Program-made: the position numbers and the translations under genes
Shown: positions 28,349 to 38,406 of the stretch, in pieces
Layout: every line of letters begins with the position of its first letter
Numbering within the stretch: the first letter of the stretch is position 1
Notes under the pieces: model-generated
Told to the model about the DNA's origin: nothing
Seen by the model: only the letters and a program-made list of their open reading frames with translations
Database searches by the model: none
DNA from: Thalassospira australica
GTDB lineage: Bacteria; Pseudomonadota; Alphaproteobacteria; Rhodospirillales; Thalassospiraceae
Assembly (NCBI RefSeq): GCF_000763295.1
Contig: NZ_JRJE01000031.1
Coordinates: 248,001 to 312,000, forward strand
Length of the DNA stretch: 64,000 nt
Reading direction: 5' to 3'

Positions 28349-29041
28349 TTATGCCCTCGCGATCCCGCGGGCTGCCCGCTTTTCCAACCGGTTGAACACA
28401 AAAAGAGAGACCGTGGTAAACGCAAGGAACATCAGCATCGCAACCAGATAGAAGGTAAACGGTGCCTTCTCGGTCCCTGCACCAATGGCTGCTTTACGCA
28501 TGATTTCCTCAACACCGACGACAGAAATAAGTGCCGTATCCTTGATCAGAACCTGAAACAGGTTGTTCAGCCCCGGCAGTGCAAAACGCCAAAGCTGCGG
28601 CAATTTAATGCGCAAGAAAATCTGGGCGGGTGTCATACCGCAAGCTGTTGCGGCTTCAATCTGACCAACCGGGATGGATTGCATTGCAGCCCGGAATACT
28701 TCTGACGCAAACGCCCCCTGAACGAGTGCAAGGGCAGCAACACCAGACCAGAAGGCTGGAATATCGACACGCACTTCTTCGCCGGAAAACCAGCTCACAA
28801 AGTTCTGCACGGCTATCGTGCCGCCAAAATAGATCAACAAAATAATCAAAAGTTCGGGAATGCCACGGATGATAACCGTATAGCTTTCCCCAATAATTCT
28901 AAGGCTGCGGAACTGCGATAATTTCGCCGATGCCCCCAAAAGCCCGATAACAATCATCAACGGCAGAACGGTCAGGCAAAGCTGGATTGTAACCAGTCCG
29001 CCTTCAAGCATTTGCCAACCGCGACCATACAAATCAAACAT
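28349..29041 (-). CDS. hisQ: basic amino-acid ABC permease, HisQ type
   Basis: A 230-residue permease. 'SYTVIIRGIPELLIILLIYFGG' and the coupling loop 'SIPVGQIEAATACGMTPAQIFLRIKLPQLW' mark the family. It pairs with the HisM-type subunit. A hairpin separates it from the receptor gene upstream. Confidence 0.88.
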   Translation of the reverse strand: MFDLYGRGWQMLEGGLVTIQLCLTVLPLMIVIGLLGASAKLSQFRSLRIIGESYTVIIRGIPELLIILLIYFGGTIAVQNFVSWFSGEEVRVDIPAFWSGVAALALVQGAFASEVFRAAMQSIPVGQIEAATACGMTPAQIFLRIKLPQLWRFALPGLNNLFQVLIKDTALISVVGVEEIMRKAAIGAGTEKAPFTFYLVAMLMFLAFTTVSLFVFNRLEKRAARGIARA

Positions 29042-29100
29042 GGTGTCTCCAGCAAGCCTTTAGGTCATTCGCATTCCGTGATGCCATGACCGGGACCAGC

Positions 29101-29135
29101 AGAAAAAGGAAGGGGCGGCAACCAAATGCCGCCCC
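29101..29135 (-). terminator. intercistronic hairpin between receptor gene and hisQ
   Basis: Read on the - strand, GGGGCGGCA / TGCCGCCCC with a 6-nt loop followed by TTCCTTTTTCT. A partial terminator is likely, lowering permease expression relative to the receptor. Confidence 0.7.
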
Positions 29136-29149
29136 CGAAAGCACTTTGA

Positions 29150-29947
29150 TCAACGCGAATGCAGATCAATGGTCGGGAAGTACTTTTTATTGATCTCTTC
29201 ATAGGTGCCATTGGCAATGATTTCTGCCAGCGCCGTATTCAAGATTTCTTTAAGGTCCTGATCTTCCTGACGAATACCAATACCTTCGCCTGCACCGAAC
29301 CATTCTTCCGGAGCGAATGCGTCAGATACGAAAGCAAAGCCTTTGCCGTCTTCCGACTGAACCCATTTCAGCAAAACGCCGGAATCAGCAAGCGTTACGT
29401 CGATACGACCAGCAACCAGGTCAAGAAGTGCATTGTCCTGGGTGTCATAAAGACGGATTTCGGTGTCCATAAAGTTATCTTCAAGGAACGAAGAGTGCGT
29501 GGTCGAACGTTGAACACCAACAACCATGCCATCAAGGGCACCATCAACAACTTCGCCATCGGAATAGGCGCTTACTTCCATGCCTTCCTTGCCGACGAAG
29601 ACGGCCGGGCTTGCGCTGTAATAATTGGTGAAGTCGATGGAGCGTTTGCGTTCTTCGGTGATCGACATCTGGGCGATGATCGCATCATATTTCTTCGCCA
29701 GAAGACCCGGAATCATGCCATCCCAGTCTTGTGTAACGATTTCGCAGTTCAATTCCGCCGTTTCGCAAAGCGCATTTGCGATATCAACGTCAAACCCGAC
29801 AGGGTTGCCATTGGCATCAATTTCGTTAAACGGAGGGTAGGCGCCTTCGGTCGCAATAACAACTTTATCCCATGCAGCATTTGCTGCCGATGCGCTCAGT
29901 GCAATGCCAACTGCTGCGGCAGATGCAACCTTGATCCAGTTTTTCAT
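29150..29947 (-). CDS. basic amino-acid-binding periplasmic protein (HisJ/ArgT family)
   Basis: A 265-residue receptor with a signal peptide ending 'SASAANA' near residue 23. 'KVVIATEGAYPPFNEIDANGNPVGFDVDIANALC', 'WDGMIPGLLAKKYDAIIAQMSITEERKRSIDFTNYYSASPAVFV' and 'DVTLADSGVLLKW' are typical of lysine/arginine/ornithine- and histidine-binding proteins. Conserved ligand contacts in this family include the Arg in 'TEERKRSIDF' and the Asp in 'VTLADS'. The exact amino acid is open. It stands between hisP and hisQ in the operon. Confidence 0.88.
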   Translation of the reverse strand: MKNWIKVASAAAVGIALSASAANAAWDKVVIATEGAYPPFNEIDANGNPVGFDVDIANALCETAELNCEIVTQDWDGMIPGLLAKKYDAIIAQMSITEERKRSIDFTNYYSASPAVFVGKEGMEVSAYSDGEVVDGALDGMVVGVQRSTTHSSFLEDNFMDTEIRLYDTQDNALLDLVAGRIDVTLADSGVLLKWVQSEDGKGFAFVSDAFAPEEWFGAGEGIGIRQEDQDLKEILNTALAEIIANGTYEEINKKYFPTIDLHSR

Positions 29948-30035
29948 TCATAGTCTCCCTTGTTGATTGGAATGGCGAGCAACGACGTGCTGCCATTCTT
30001 GCGATCAGGACACACCACGCCCTGATCTGCCGAAA

Positions 30036-30809
30036 TCAGAAATCGCGCTGAAGAAATTGCTTCATACGATCCGATTTTGGATTCTCAAATACATCAGTCG
30101 GATTGCCAAATTCCTCAACCCGGCCCTGATGCAAATACATTACGTGGCTTGATACGCCCTTGGCGAATCCCATTTCGTGGGTCACCACCAGCATCGTGCG
30201 ACCTTCTTCTGCAAGGTCTGTCATCACTTTAAGCACTTCACCGACCAATTCCGGGTCCAGTGCTGAAGTCGGTTCGTCGAACAAAAGAACATCCGGCTCA
30301 ATCGCAAGCGCCCGGGCGATCGCAGCACGCTGTTGCTGTCCTCCGGATACATGACCGGGGTAATAATCCCGTCTTTCAAACATGCCGACTTTTTGCAGCA
30401 ATGCGTCTGCGCGCTCTATCGCCTCTTTCCTGGGAACACCAAGAACATGGATCGGCGCTTCAATGACGTTTTCCAGAATGGTCAGATGGCTCCAGAGATT
30501 GAAGCTCTGAAAAACCATGGCCAGTTTGGTTCGGATCCGCCGCAGTTGCTTTTTGTCAGCAGGTTCTTGTGATCCGTCCTTAAGCGTCTGCATCTTGATA
30601 AGCTCACCCTTGACGTGAACTTTTCCTGCGTTTGGCGTTTCAAGCAGGTTGATACATCTCAGAAACGTACTCTTACCAGAACCGGACGAGCCAATAATCG
30701 AAATAACGTCCCCGGTATTCGCCGTAAGATCAATGCCTTTGAGGACTTCATGATCCCCAAAGCTTTTGAACATCCCTTCGACTTCCAGGGCGGGTATGTT
30801 TTTGCTCAT
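30036..30809 (-). CDS. hisP: basic amino-acid ABC ATPase, HisP type
   Basis: A 257-residue ATPase. Walker A is 'GSSGSGKST' near residue 37, signature '[15 protein letters not shown]' near 155, Walker B '[17 protein letters not shown]' near 175, and the switch '[22 protein letters not shown]'. The insertion around '[39 protein letters not shown]' is characteristic of HisP. First gene of the operon. Confidence 0.93.
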   Translation of the reverse strand: MSKNIPALEVEGMFKSFGDHEVLKGIDLTANTGDVISIIGSSGSGKSTFLRCINLLETPNAGKVHVKGELIKMQTLKDGSQEPADKKQLRRIRTKLAMVFQSFNLWSHLTILENVIEAPIHVLGVPRKEAIERADALLQKVGMFERRDYYPGHVSGGQQQRAAIARALAIEPDVLLFDEPTSALDPELVGEVLKVMTDLAEEGRTMLVVTHEMGFAKGVSSHVMYLHQGRVEEFGNPTDVFENPKSDRMKQFLQRDF

Positions 30810-31185
30810 ATCGAGTTAAAAATTTCCCTGTTGAGAGTCAGTAACTTTTCTTCGCCTTAGCATCCAAAATGTGAATGCTCCCCCACAAGACACGCCGAAA
30901 GCGCCTCTCATGGCGTCAATAATTGCCTGTCAAACAGGAGTATTTCCACTGATATTTTGCAGTTTTATGAAGAAACCTGCGGTTTCAGGTGGTTACACGT
31001 CATCGTTTGCGACCGCATCGCACAAATCGTGCAGCAGTAAGGGATTTTACGCAATAAAAAACTACTTGGAAATTTCGGTATTTACGAAATACCGACACAG
31101 GACTGGTTCAGACGTATTTCTGATTCCCTCCAAAGCAGTGCAGGGCGTCGCCAATTTTGGCTTTGCCCTGCATTCTTATGGACGG
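30810..31185. other. gene-free region between chemoreceptor and hisP, with palindromes
   Basis: The hisP promoter should be here, since the upstream chemoreceptor is on the same strand but 376 bases away. Visible structures: GAAACC-TGC-GGTTTC at 30972-30986; a 9-bp perfect inverted repeat TCGGTATTT-ACG-AAATACCGA at 31075-31095; and a nested hairpin at about 31138-31171 with outer arms TGCAGGGC / GCCCTGCA and an inner GCCAATTTTGGC, the last probably the end of the chemoreceptor transcript although it lacks a T-run. Confidence 0.5.
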
Positions 31186-33132
31186 TTAATCGTTATCGCG
31201 CACGGATCTCAGGAAGCCCAACACCTCCTCACGAAGGCGTTGTGCAAGTTCCCGCATTTCACGCGATGACGTCAAAAGTGAATTGGCTTCTTGACTGACC
31301 ATGTTGGAAGCATCCGAAACAGCTGAAACGTTTTGGGACACTTCCTGGGTTCCTGATGCGGCGCGTTGAACGCTGTCTGCAATTTCCTGTGTTGCAGCAC
31401 CTTGTTGCTCAACGGCCGCTGCAATCGCATTGCAGAACTCATTGATCCGTTCGATCGTGCCGGAGATCGACCCTATTTCCGAAACGGAACGGGTTGATGA
31501 TCCCTGAATGCCGTCTACCTGAATCTGAATATCGCCCGTTGCCTTGTCTGTCTGGTTGGCAAGTGACTTTACTTCGCCTGCCACCACAGCAAAGCCTTTA
31601 CCGGCATCGCCTGCACGGGCGGCTTCGATGGTAGCGTTCAGGGCCAAAAGGTTTGTTTGCCCGGCGATATCCTGAATAAGACCAACGACCTTTCCAATCC
31701 GTTCTGCGGCTTCTGCAAGCTCGGTAACAGTGGCGGTTGTATTGTTGACACCGTCAACTGCCTCGGTGGCAACTTCGATGGATTGCGTGACTTGCGCGCC
31801 GATTTCACGAATTGCCGCAGAAAGCTCCTCAGTCGCGGAGGCAACGGCTTGTACGTTCTCTGTCGTCAGGTTGGCAGCACTAGAAACGGCCGCCGCACGG
31901 GTCGTTGATTCTTCGGCATTGGCCGAGAGCTGTGTTGCAACTGTCTGCGTTTTTTCAGCAGCGTCGGCAACGGTTTCTACAATCGACAGGACACTTTTTT
32001 CAAAGTTATCGGCCATCTGATCCAGCGCGTGTTTGCGTTCATCGGCGGCGCGTTTTGTCGCTTCCTCGTTTTCGCGGGCAAGTCGGTCGACCTCAGCTGC
32101 ATTGTTTTTAAACACCAACACTGCCGCTGCCATTGAACCAATTTCGTCCTTAAGTTCTGTGCCCGGGACTTCGACGTCTTTCTCACCCTTGGCAAGGCGC
32201 GTCATTGCCGATGTCATGCTCAAAACAGGGCGGGAAACCCACGTCCGAACCAGAATTCCCATTAACCCCATAATCGCCAATACAGCGATCACTGCCGTAA
32301 TGATCGCGGTATAACGAAATTCGCTAAGGGATGCGTAGGCCGCATCCCGATCAAGCGCAAATCCCAGATACCAGTTAACGGAAGGCAGGCCGTTCACCTT
32401 AAAGAAGGTAAAGAGCTGCTCACCATCACCTGACATTACATTTTCCATGCCTTCGGCAACGGTTGGTGTGTTGTCAGGAAAAACTTCTGCCATGGGCTTC
32501 AGGGTGAAGTCGGCATTTGGATGAATAAGGACAGTCCCTTGATCATTCACAAGAAAACCGTACCCGATGCCGCCAAGATCAATACTGCGTACAAGATCGC
32601 CCAGAATACCGATGTCGATATCGCCCCCAACAACGCCAAGAAGGTTTGAACCATCAAAAACAGGTGTGGTCGCGGTGACGATCAGTTGGCCGGTGGATGC
32701 ATCGGTATATGGTTCAGTCAGCGTGCTATCGCCAACTGATACGGCATCAGAATACCATGGGCGTTTGCGTGGATCGTAGTCTGCCGGAAGCTCTTCTGAC
32801 GGATACATCGTCATCACGCCGTCAGCACTGCCAAAATACGAGAAGATGAATGACTCAGCCAAAGCTTCGCCGCTTGCCACTTCAGCAACAGTGGCTGGTG
32901 AACTGTCGCGTGCGATGTTGTTTGCCAGGCTCTCGACCAAAAGGCGGCGACCGTCAAGCCAGTTGGAAATCCCGGCTGTGGCAAGAGCCCCGCTTTCTGT
33001 CAACTTTGACTGCAGGGCCGATTGGATTGAGTTCCGCTGTTGAAAATCAAAATACAAGATGAAAGCTAAAAAAGTTGCGACAACGATCATTGCCGCAGCA
33101 AGCAGTATCCGACTACCGATATTCAACGACAT
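31186..33132 (-). CDS. methyl-accepting chemotaxis protein with dCache sensor
   Basis: A 648-residue chemoreceptor. TM1 is at about 8-28, a dCache periplasmic sensor follows to about 275 ('[50 protein letters not shown]' is the Cache hallmark), TM2 at about 278-300, HAMP to about 355, and the signalling domain carries the hairpin tip '[50 protein letters not shown]'. dCache receptors often sense amino acids or organic acids. It lies between the amino-acid importer and the TRAP transporter and is divergent from the latter. No NWETF-type CheR tether ends the chain. Confidence 0.95.
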   Translation of the reverse strand: MSLNIGSRILLAAAMIVVATFLAFILYFDFQQRNSIQSALQSKLTESGALATAGISNWLDGRRLLVESLANNIARDSSPATVAEVASGEALAESFIFSYFGSADGVMTMYPSEELPADYDPRKRPWYSDAVSVGDSTLTEPYTDASTGQLIVTATTPVFDGSNLLGVVGGDIDIGILGDLVRSIDLGGIGYGFLVNDQGTVLIHPNADFTLKPMAEVFPDNTPTVAEGMENVMSGDGEQLFTFFKVNGLPSVNWYLGFALDRDAAYASLSEFRYTAIITAVIAVLAIMGLMGILVRTWVSRPVLSMTSAMTRLAKGEKDVEVPGTELKDEIGSMAAAVLVFKNNAAEVDRLARENEEATKRAADERKHALDQMADNFEKSVLSIVETVADAAEKTQTVATQLSANAEESTTRAAAVSSAANLTTENVQAVASATEELSAAIREIGAQVTQSIEVATEAVDGVNNTTATVTELAEAAERIGKVVGLIQDIAGQTNLLALNATIEAARAGDAGKGFAVVAGEVKSLANQTDKATGDIQIQVDGIQGSSTRSVSEIGSISGTIERINEFCNAIAAAVEQQGAATQEIADSVQRAASGTQEVSQNVSAVSDASNMVSQEANSLLTSSREMRELAQRLREEVLGFLRSVRDND

Positions 33133-33433
33133 CCACGCATCCCCCCGAAAACAATGAACTAACTATTACAAGTGTGTTCCATTTCGGCTTTTACAACCCG
33201 TTACTTGATTGGCCTTGTCGATAAGTGGCTTACGGTACAACCAAGCATTTCCAAACGGAATATTTCTGCACGCACTACAACTAAAGTTGAAGAACATAAG
33301 AGAACGACATCACTATGATTTATTTCCGTTTTCGCTATTGATTAAGTACCACATTGCCATCAACCTCTACTTTTCCCATATGAGGGAAGAATTTGTGGCG
33401 AATTCTCAAAATACCGATAAACGGAGGAAATTG
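33133..33433. other. divergent intergenic region, chemoreceptor / TRAP receptor
   Basis: About 300 bases separating two divergent genes, so two promoters must lie here. It is AT-rich. I see no strong consensus promoter, terminator or long inverted repeat; the only clear element is the ribosome site CGGAGGAAA at 33422-33430 of the downstream gene. Confidence 0.5.
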
Positions 33434-34408
33434 ATGAAACGTGCATTATTTGCAGGGATGGCTGTCGCGTTCGCGTTTGGGAGCACGGCTGCTGTAGCAC
33501 AGGATCGCAGCGGTTGGCCGGAAAGCTTCACCGTTGGCACGGCATCACAGGGCGGCACCTATTTCGCATACGGTTCAGGCTGGGCAAACCTTGTTGCTGA
33601 AGAACTTGGCATTTCGGGCGGCGGCGAAGTCACCGGTGGCCCGATGCAGAACATGGCACTCGTTCACACGGGTGAAGCTGCCTTTGGCATGACCACAATG
33701 GGTCCGGCTGCGGAATCCCTTGCTGGGACAAACCCGATTGCACCGGGTCTTCAAATGACCAATGCCTGTGCAATGTTCCCGATGTATCAGACGCCGTTCT
33801 CGATCACGGCGCTGTCGTCTTCGGGCATCGGTTCTGTTGCTGACATTCCAGCTGGTGCCAAAATCGGCTTTGGCCCGGCAGGTTCAACGTCCGATACCTA
33901 CTTCCCGCGTATGCTTGAAGAGCTCGGTGTCGATTTTGAACGTCGTAACGGTGGTTGGTCCGACCTTGGTGGTCAGTTGCAGGACGGCTTGCTTGACGTT
34001 ATTGCCTTCGCAGCAGGTGTTCCGGTTCCCGCTGTTAGCCAGCTTGAAGTCCAGACTGACGTGAACATCATCGAGTTTACCGAAGAAGAGCAGGCGCAAA
34101 TCATGGATGCCTTCCCGGTATCCCAGTTTGACATTGCGGCCGACACATACACCACGCTGACGGAACCGGCGCGTTCGGTTTCGATGTGGAACTTCGCTAT
34201 TGCCAACTGTGATCTGCCCGAAAGCTTTGTCTACGCAGCGACCGATGTTGTGATGTCTGACAATGACCGGATGGTTTCGATCCATCGTGCAGCACGTTCG
34301 ACTGTTCCGGCAAACTGGGACAAGAACAAAGTCATGAAGTGGCACCCGGGTGCTGCCAAATGGTTTAACGAGAATGGTGCATCCATTCCGGCAGACATGA
34401 TCAACTAA
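33434..34408 (+). CDS. TRAP transporter solute receptor, TAXI family
   Basis: A 324-residue periplasmic protein. The ATG is set by CGGAGGAAA just upstream; the signal peptide ends 'TAAVAQ' near residue 21. 'FTVGTASQGGTYFAYGSGWANLVAEEL' is the TAXI-family start, and 'ADIPAGAKIGFGPAGSTSDTYFPRMLEELGVDF' and 'LDVIAFAAGVPVPAVSQLE' follow the family pattern. It delivers substrate to the fused permease next to it. Known TAXI ligands include glutamate and dicarboxylates, but none can be assigned here. A strong hairpin follows. Confidence 0.9.
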   Translation: MKRALFAGMAVAFAFGSTAAVAQDRSGWPESFTVGTASQGGTYFAYGSGWANLVAEELGISGGGEVTGGPMQNMALVHTGEAAFGMTTMGPAAESLAGTNPIAPGLQMTNACAMFPMYQTPFSITALSSSGIGSVADIPAGAKIGFGPAGSTSDTYFPRMLEELGVDFERRNGGWSDLGGQLQDGLLDVIAFAAGVPVPAVSQLEVQTDVNIIEFTEEEQAQIMDAFPVSQFDIAADTYTTLTEPARSVSMWNFAIANCDLPESFVYAATDVVMSDNDRMVSIHRAARSTVPANWDKNKVMKWHPGAAKWFNENGASIPADMIN

Positions 34409-34432
34409 TATCGTTCTGCAAAAAATCCAAGA

Positions 34433-34468
34433 GGGCGGATCGTTCTTATGGACGATCCGCCATATTTT
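34433..34468 (+). terminator. intercistronic hairpin after TAXI receptor gene
   Basis: A perfect 10-bp stem (GGCGGATCGT / ACGATCCGCC), 8-nt loop, then ATATTTT. It separates the receptor gene from the permease gene and probably reduces permease expression. Confidence 0.75.
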
Positions 34469-34538
34469 GATTGCCAGCTTGCTTATAAACTGACCCTAAT
34501 AAGGCCAATAACAAACTTGCGTGAGTGTGGGGAAAAAC

Positions 34539-36779
34539 ATGACCGATAAGAGCCAGGTGGAAGACGCACACCTTATTGCCGATGGTGTCGACGAAGAACC
34601 CGTCGAACATAACCGGCGCATGTTTGAGGGCAGGGGACTGACCTTCATCACAATTTCTGCGGCAATTTACGCAGCCTTCCATATGCTGGCACTCAATGGT
34701 GTTTCCCTGTCGGGCATGACGTTCGGGATCGTTGATCTGCCGCTTCTCCCTGACTTTCCGCTCGAAACCTGGAACTTCCGAATTGTCCACGTTGCAGGTG
34801 CGCTTGCACTTGGTTTTTTGTGGTATTCGGCCAATAAATTTAACGATGAACCCGGTACGGCAACACCGCTCCTTGGGTATCTGTCTTATATCCTTCTGGT
34901 TCCGGCCTTTGTCGCAACGGGCATGGCGATCAGCTTTGCCTTTGACATCCAGGGCGGTGTCATGTGGAACGGCATTGATGCCACCATGAAGTTCAATGAA
35001 ACTTGGCTGTTTGGTGCACCGCTTATGGTCGCGACCGTTGGCGGTATCGTCCTGTCCTGGTTCCACAAGACGGCGCGCAATCAATATTCCGCCCCGGACT
35101 TTGTCCTTTGCGTGTGCGGCTTTGCGGTTGCGGTCTATCTGATCACGATTTACGGCACACTGATGCGCAACTCAACCGGGACGCCGTTTGCGCCGATCGG
35201 GATTTCGATTGCCGCCGTTGCCGGTACTTTGCTGATCATGGAATTGACCCGCAGGGTCGCAGGCTTGGCACTGGTTATCATCGCAACGATCTTTCTCATT
35301 TATGTCTTCGTTGGTGAATTCCTGCCAGGATTCCTTCAGTCACCGGCCATCACCTGGCAGCGCTTCTTTAGCCAAGTTTACACCGATGCCGGTATCCTCG
35401 GCCCGACGACGGCCGTATCCTCGACCTATATCATCCTGTTCATCATTTTCGCAGCCTTCCTGCAGGCTTCAAAAGTTGGCGATTATTTTGTTAACTTTGC
35501 CTTCTCGGTCGCAGGCCGTGCCCGCGGCGGGCCGGCAAAGGTGGCGATTTTCGCATCCGGCCTGATGGGCATGATTAATGGCACCTCGGCAGGCAACGTT
35601 GTTGCCACCGGGTCGCTGACCATTCCACTGATGAAAAAGGTTGGCTATCACAAAAAAACTGCCGGCGCGATTGAAGCTGCAGCGTCCACGGGTGGTCAGA
35701 TCATGCCGCCGATCATGGGGGCGGGTGCCTTCATCATGGCTGAAATCACAGGCATTCCTTATACCGATATTGCGATTGCGGCCGTTATTCCGGCGATCCT
35801 GTATTTCGTATCGATCTATTTCATGGTTGATTTCGAAGCGGCAAAACTTGGTATGCGCGGCATGCGCGAAGATGAACTGCCGCGCTTTGATGTGATGATC
35901 AAAAAGGTTTTCCTGTTTTTACCGATCATCATTCTGATCATTGCGCTGTTCATGGGCTATTCTGTGATCCGCGCCGGGACGCTTGCAACGGTCGCTGCCG
36001 TTGTCGTCAGCTGGCTAACCCCCAACCGTGTTGGGGCGCGTTCGGTTGCCAAGGCATTTGAACTGGCCGGTGGCATGTCGATCCAGATTATCGCGGTCTG
36101 TGCCTGTGCCGGCATTATTGTTGGTGTGATTGCATTGACCGGCGTAGGTGCTCGTTTCTCCAACTTGCTGTTGGGACTGGCAGAGGCATCGCAACTTCTT
36201 GCACTGGTCTTTGCGATGTTGATTGCCATCCTTCTGGGGATGGGGATGCCAACGACCGCAGCTTACGCCGTAGCGGCGTCTGTGGTTGCGCCGGGTCTGA
36301 TTGACCTTGGAATTGAACCGCTTACGGCCCACTTCTTCGTGTTTTACTTTGCCGTTGTTTCGGCGATCACACCGCCGGTGGCACTGGCATCATATGCCGC
36401 TGCCGGGATTTCCGGGGCCAACCCGATGGAAACATCGGTTGCATCGTTCAAAATCGGGATTGCAGCCTTCATCGTGCCATTCATGTTCTTCTACAATTCT
36501 TCCATCTTGATGGATGGGACATATCTGCAGATTGGACAGGCACTTGTCACAGCGGTTGTCGGGGTATTCCTGCTTTCATCGGGCGTACAGGGCTGGTTCC
36601 TTGGCCGTGCGGCTGTCTGGTTCCTGCGCGCTTTGCTAATCGTTGCGGCCCTGTTCATGATCTCTGGCGGGCTGATTACCGATTTGATCGGCATTGGCGT
36701 CGCGGTTGGTACGCTGTTTATCCAACGCGTCCTTAAACCTAAGCCGGGATCAACCTTCCGTACCGGGGGCGCTGACTAA
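34539..36779 (+). CDS. TRAP transporter fused 4TM/12TM permease
   Basis: A 746-residue inner-membrane protein in which the small DctQ-like and large DctM-like subunits are joined, as is usual for TAXI systems. The ATG at 34539 has TGGGGA upstream; a GTG at 34521 is less likely. Hydrophobic segments run nearly throughout. Family blocks include 'FASGLMGMINGTSAGNVVATGSLTIPLMKKVGY', 'IEAAASTGGQIMPPIMGAGAFIMAEITGIPY' and 'GMGMPTTAAYAVAASVVAPGLIDLGIEPLTAHFFVFYFAVVSAITPPVALASYAAAGISGANP'. It imports an organic acid with Na+ or H+. Confidence 0.95.
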   Translation: MTDKSQVEDAHLIADGVDEEPVEHNRRMFEGRGLTFITISAAIYAAFHMLALNGVSLSGMTFGIVDLPLLPDFPLETWNFRIVHVAGALALGFLWYSANKFNDEPGTATPLLGYLSYILLVPAFVATGMAISFAFDIQGGVMWNGIDATMKFNETWLFGAPLMVATVGGIVLSWFHKTARNQYSAPDFVLCVCGFAVAVYLITIYGTLMRNSTGTPFAPIGISIAAVAGTLLIMELTRRVAGLALVIIATIFLIYVFVGEFLPGFLQSPAITWQRFFSQVYTDAGILGPTTAVSSTYIILFIIFAAFLQASKVGDYFVNFAFSVAGRARGGPAKVAIFASGLMGMINGTSAGNVVATGSLTIPLMKKVGYHKKTAGAIEAAASTGGQIMPPIMGAGAFIMAEITGIPYTDIAIAAVIPAILYFVSIYFMVDFEAAKLGMRGMREDELPRFDVMIKKVFLFLPIIILIIALFMGYSVIRAGTLATVAAVVVSWLTPNRVGARSVAKAFELAGGMSIQIIAVCACAGIIVGVIALTGVGARFSNLLLGLAEASQLLALVFAMLIAILLGMGMPTTAAYAVAASVVAPGLIDLGIEPLTAHFFVFYFAVVSAITPPVALASYAAAGISGANPMETSVASFKIGIAAFIVPFMFFYNSSILMDGTYLQIGQALVTAVVGVFLLSSGVQGWFLGRAAVWFLRALLIVAALFMISGGLITDLIGIGVAVGTLFIQRVLKPKPGSTFRTGGAD

Positions 36780-36804
36780 GCGTACCTCGCAGACCCGAAA
36801 TGAC

Positions 36805-36838
36805 AAAAGCGCACCGATCTGATCTGGTGCGCTTTTTT
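36805..36838. terminator. bidirectional terminator between TRAP permease and phnA
   Basis: AAAAGCGCACC / GGTGCGCTTTTTT with a 10-nt loop; it serves two convergent genes. Confidence 0.93.
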
Positions 36839-36862
36839 CTTTTCCATCGTTAGTCCGGTTGC

Positions 36863-37201
36863 TTATTCAGCAACCTTTTTAACAAACTCGGATTTGAGGC
36901 CCATTTGACCAATGCCGGGGATTTTACAATCAATATCGTGATCGCTGTCAACAAGGCGAATGCCTTTGACCTTGGTTCCCACTTTTACTACTGACGATGA
37001 TCCTTTGACCTTAAGGTCCTTGATCACAGAAACCGTGTCGCCATCAGAAAGAGGCGTGCCATTGGAATCGCAGATGGTGCGTTCATCCGATTGATTTCCC
37101 GAAGGAGACCATTCGTGTGCACATTCCGGGCAAATCAACAATTCACCATCTTCGTAGCTATAGGGCGATTCACATTTGGGGCAAGGCGGTAGTTCGCTCA
37201 T
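36863..37201 (-). CDS. phnA: PhnA/YjdM family zinc-ribbon protein
   Basis: A 112-residue protein. The N-terminal zinc ribbon is C7-x2-C10...C24-x2-C27 ('[21 protein letters not shown]'), followed by the SH3-like PhnA domain with '[41 protein letters not shown]' and '[22 protein letters not shown]'. Despite the name, the family is not required for phosphonate breakdown and its role is unclear. The ATG at 37201 is preferred over an upstream start. Confidence 0.93.
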   Translation of the reverse strand: MSELPPCPKCESPYSYEDGELLICPECAHEWSPSGNQSDERTICDSNGTPLSDGDTVSVIKDLKVKGSSSVVKVGTKVKGIRLVDSDHDIDCKIPGIGQMGLKSEFVKKVAE

Positions 37202-37307
37202 ATCACGGTTCTTTCTGCGAATTGATAGCTCACAGCGGATACGATTTACGCGCCACAATCAGGCTAATTCGCGAGAATAGAACGGCTGCTGTGATGATAA
37301 GAAGGCG

Positions 37308-37397
<90 letters not shown>

Positions 37398-37558
37398 GCA
37401 AATGTGGTTGGAGCTCTTTGCTCTGGGCGCCTTCAATAAATTGGCGATGACAACCTGTCAATAGGGCAATCCACTATCTCAGTGAATGCTGGTGAATTTA
37501 AGTGAATTCAGTATGGTTATGACAGTCACAGTTTCTCTCATTTTCGGGCATTTCAAGC

Positions 37559-38383
37559 GTGTTCTATTTTTTATCAAAAACACTTGGCGTTCTGATCAAT
37601 ACAGCTTTCATGCATGGCCTTCTTCTTGCAATCCTGTTTGGGCTGCTGATTCTGAAAAGGACACGTAAATTCGCGCTGGGCGGACTTGTATTTGTAACTG
37701 CTGCATCCCTGTTGATAACGGTCGTTCCGGTGGGTGCGATGCTGTCCCAAACACTTGAAACCCGATTTGAGAAACCGGACCTTGATATCACAGAATTTGT
37801 TGGTGCAGTGACCTTGGCGGGCAGCCTTGATCCCTACAGTTACCTGAAACGGGGTGAAATGCATGTTGGCGCATCAGCTGACAGGATCTTCACGATGCTA
37901 AGTTTTGCCAACAAATTCCCAGAAAAACCGGTTCTTTTCACTGGCGGAGATGGCAATTTGACTGAACGCGGTTTTAGCGAAGCCGCCGTTCTGGAAGAAT
38001 GGCTTAACGATTCGGCCCTTCTAACGTCGAATATGTATTTCGAGAAGGCATCACGCAACACGCACGAGAATGCCGTCAAGTCGATGGAGATGGTCTATCG
38101 TGATTGGCCTGCTCTTGCACAAAAGCCTTGGGTTCTAATCACTTCTGCCCATCATATGCCACGCGCCGTTGGCGCTTTCCGACAAGCGGGCTGGAATGTG
38201 GTTCCATATCCTGTCGACAGATTCACCCGAGACACCCTCCATTTAGCAAGTCTTAACGTCTCTGGCGGTATCAAAGGTTTAGGTCGTGCTTTGCGAGAAT
38301 GGGTTGGTTTGACAGCCTATTATTGGACTGGCCGAACAGATGCATGGTTTCCTGGGCCAAGTGCGCCGGGGACTGAAAATTGA
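37559..38383 (+). CDS. YdcF/ElyC-like DUF218 membrane protein
   Basis: A 274-residue protein from a GTG start without a clear ribosome site, so the start is uncertain. Two membrane segments lie near 13-33 and 40-62, followed by the DUF218 domain: 'VGAVTLAGSLDP', 'PEKPVLFTGGDGNL', 'EKASRNTHENAV', 'KPWVLITSAHHMPRAVGAFRQAGWNVVPYPVD'. ElyC in E. coli affects envelope polysaccharide biogenesis; the exact function here is not known. It lies 24 nt before an MltB-type gene, an envelope context. Confidence 0.88.
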   Translation: MFYFLSKTLGVLINTAFMHGLLLAILFGLLILKRTRKFALGGLVFVTAASLLITVVPVGAMLSQTLETRFEKPDLDITEFVGAVTLAGSLDPYSYLKRGEMHVGASADRIFTMLSFANKFPEKPVLFTGGDGNLTERGFSEAAVLEEWLNDSALLTSNMYFEKASRNTHENAVKSMEMVYRDWPALAQKPWVLITSAHHMPRAVGAFRQAGWNVVPYPVDRFTRDTLHLASLNVSGGIKGLGRALREWVGLTAYYWTGRTDAWFPGPSAPGTEN

Positions 38384-38406
38384 ATAGTTAATTGGATGAG
38401 GCTTTG

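Noticed and set aside
28070..28705. 211-codon + strand frame opposite hisM/hisQ
   Set aside because: The composition is charged and low-quality; both permease genes on the other strand are well supported.
30871..31269. 132-codon + strand frame in the hisP upstream region
   Set aside because: No ribosome site, no family resemblance, and its end overlaps the chemoreceptor gene in antisense.
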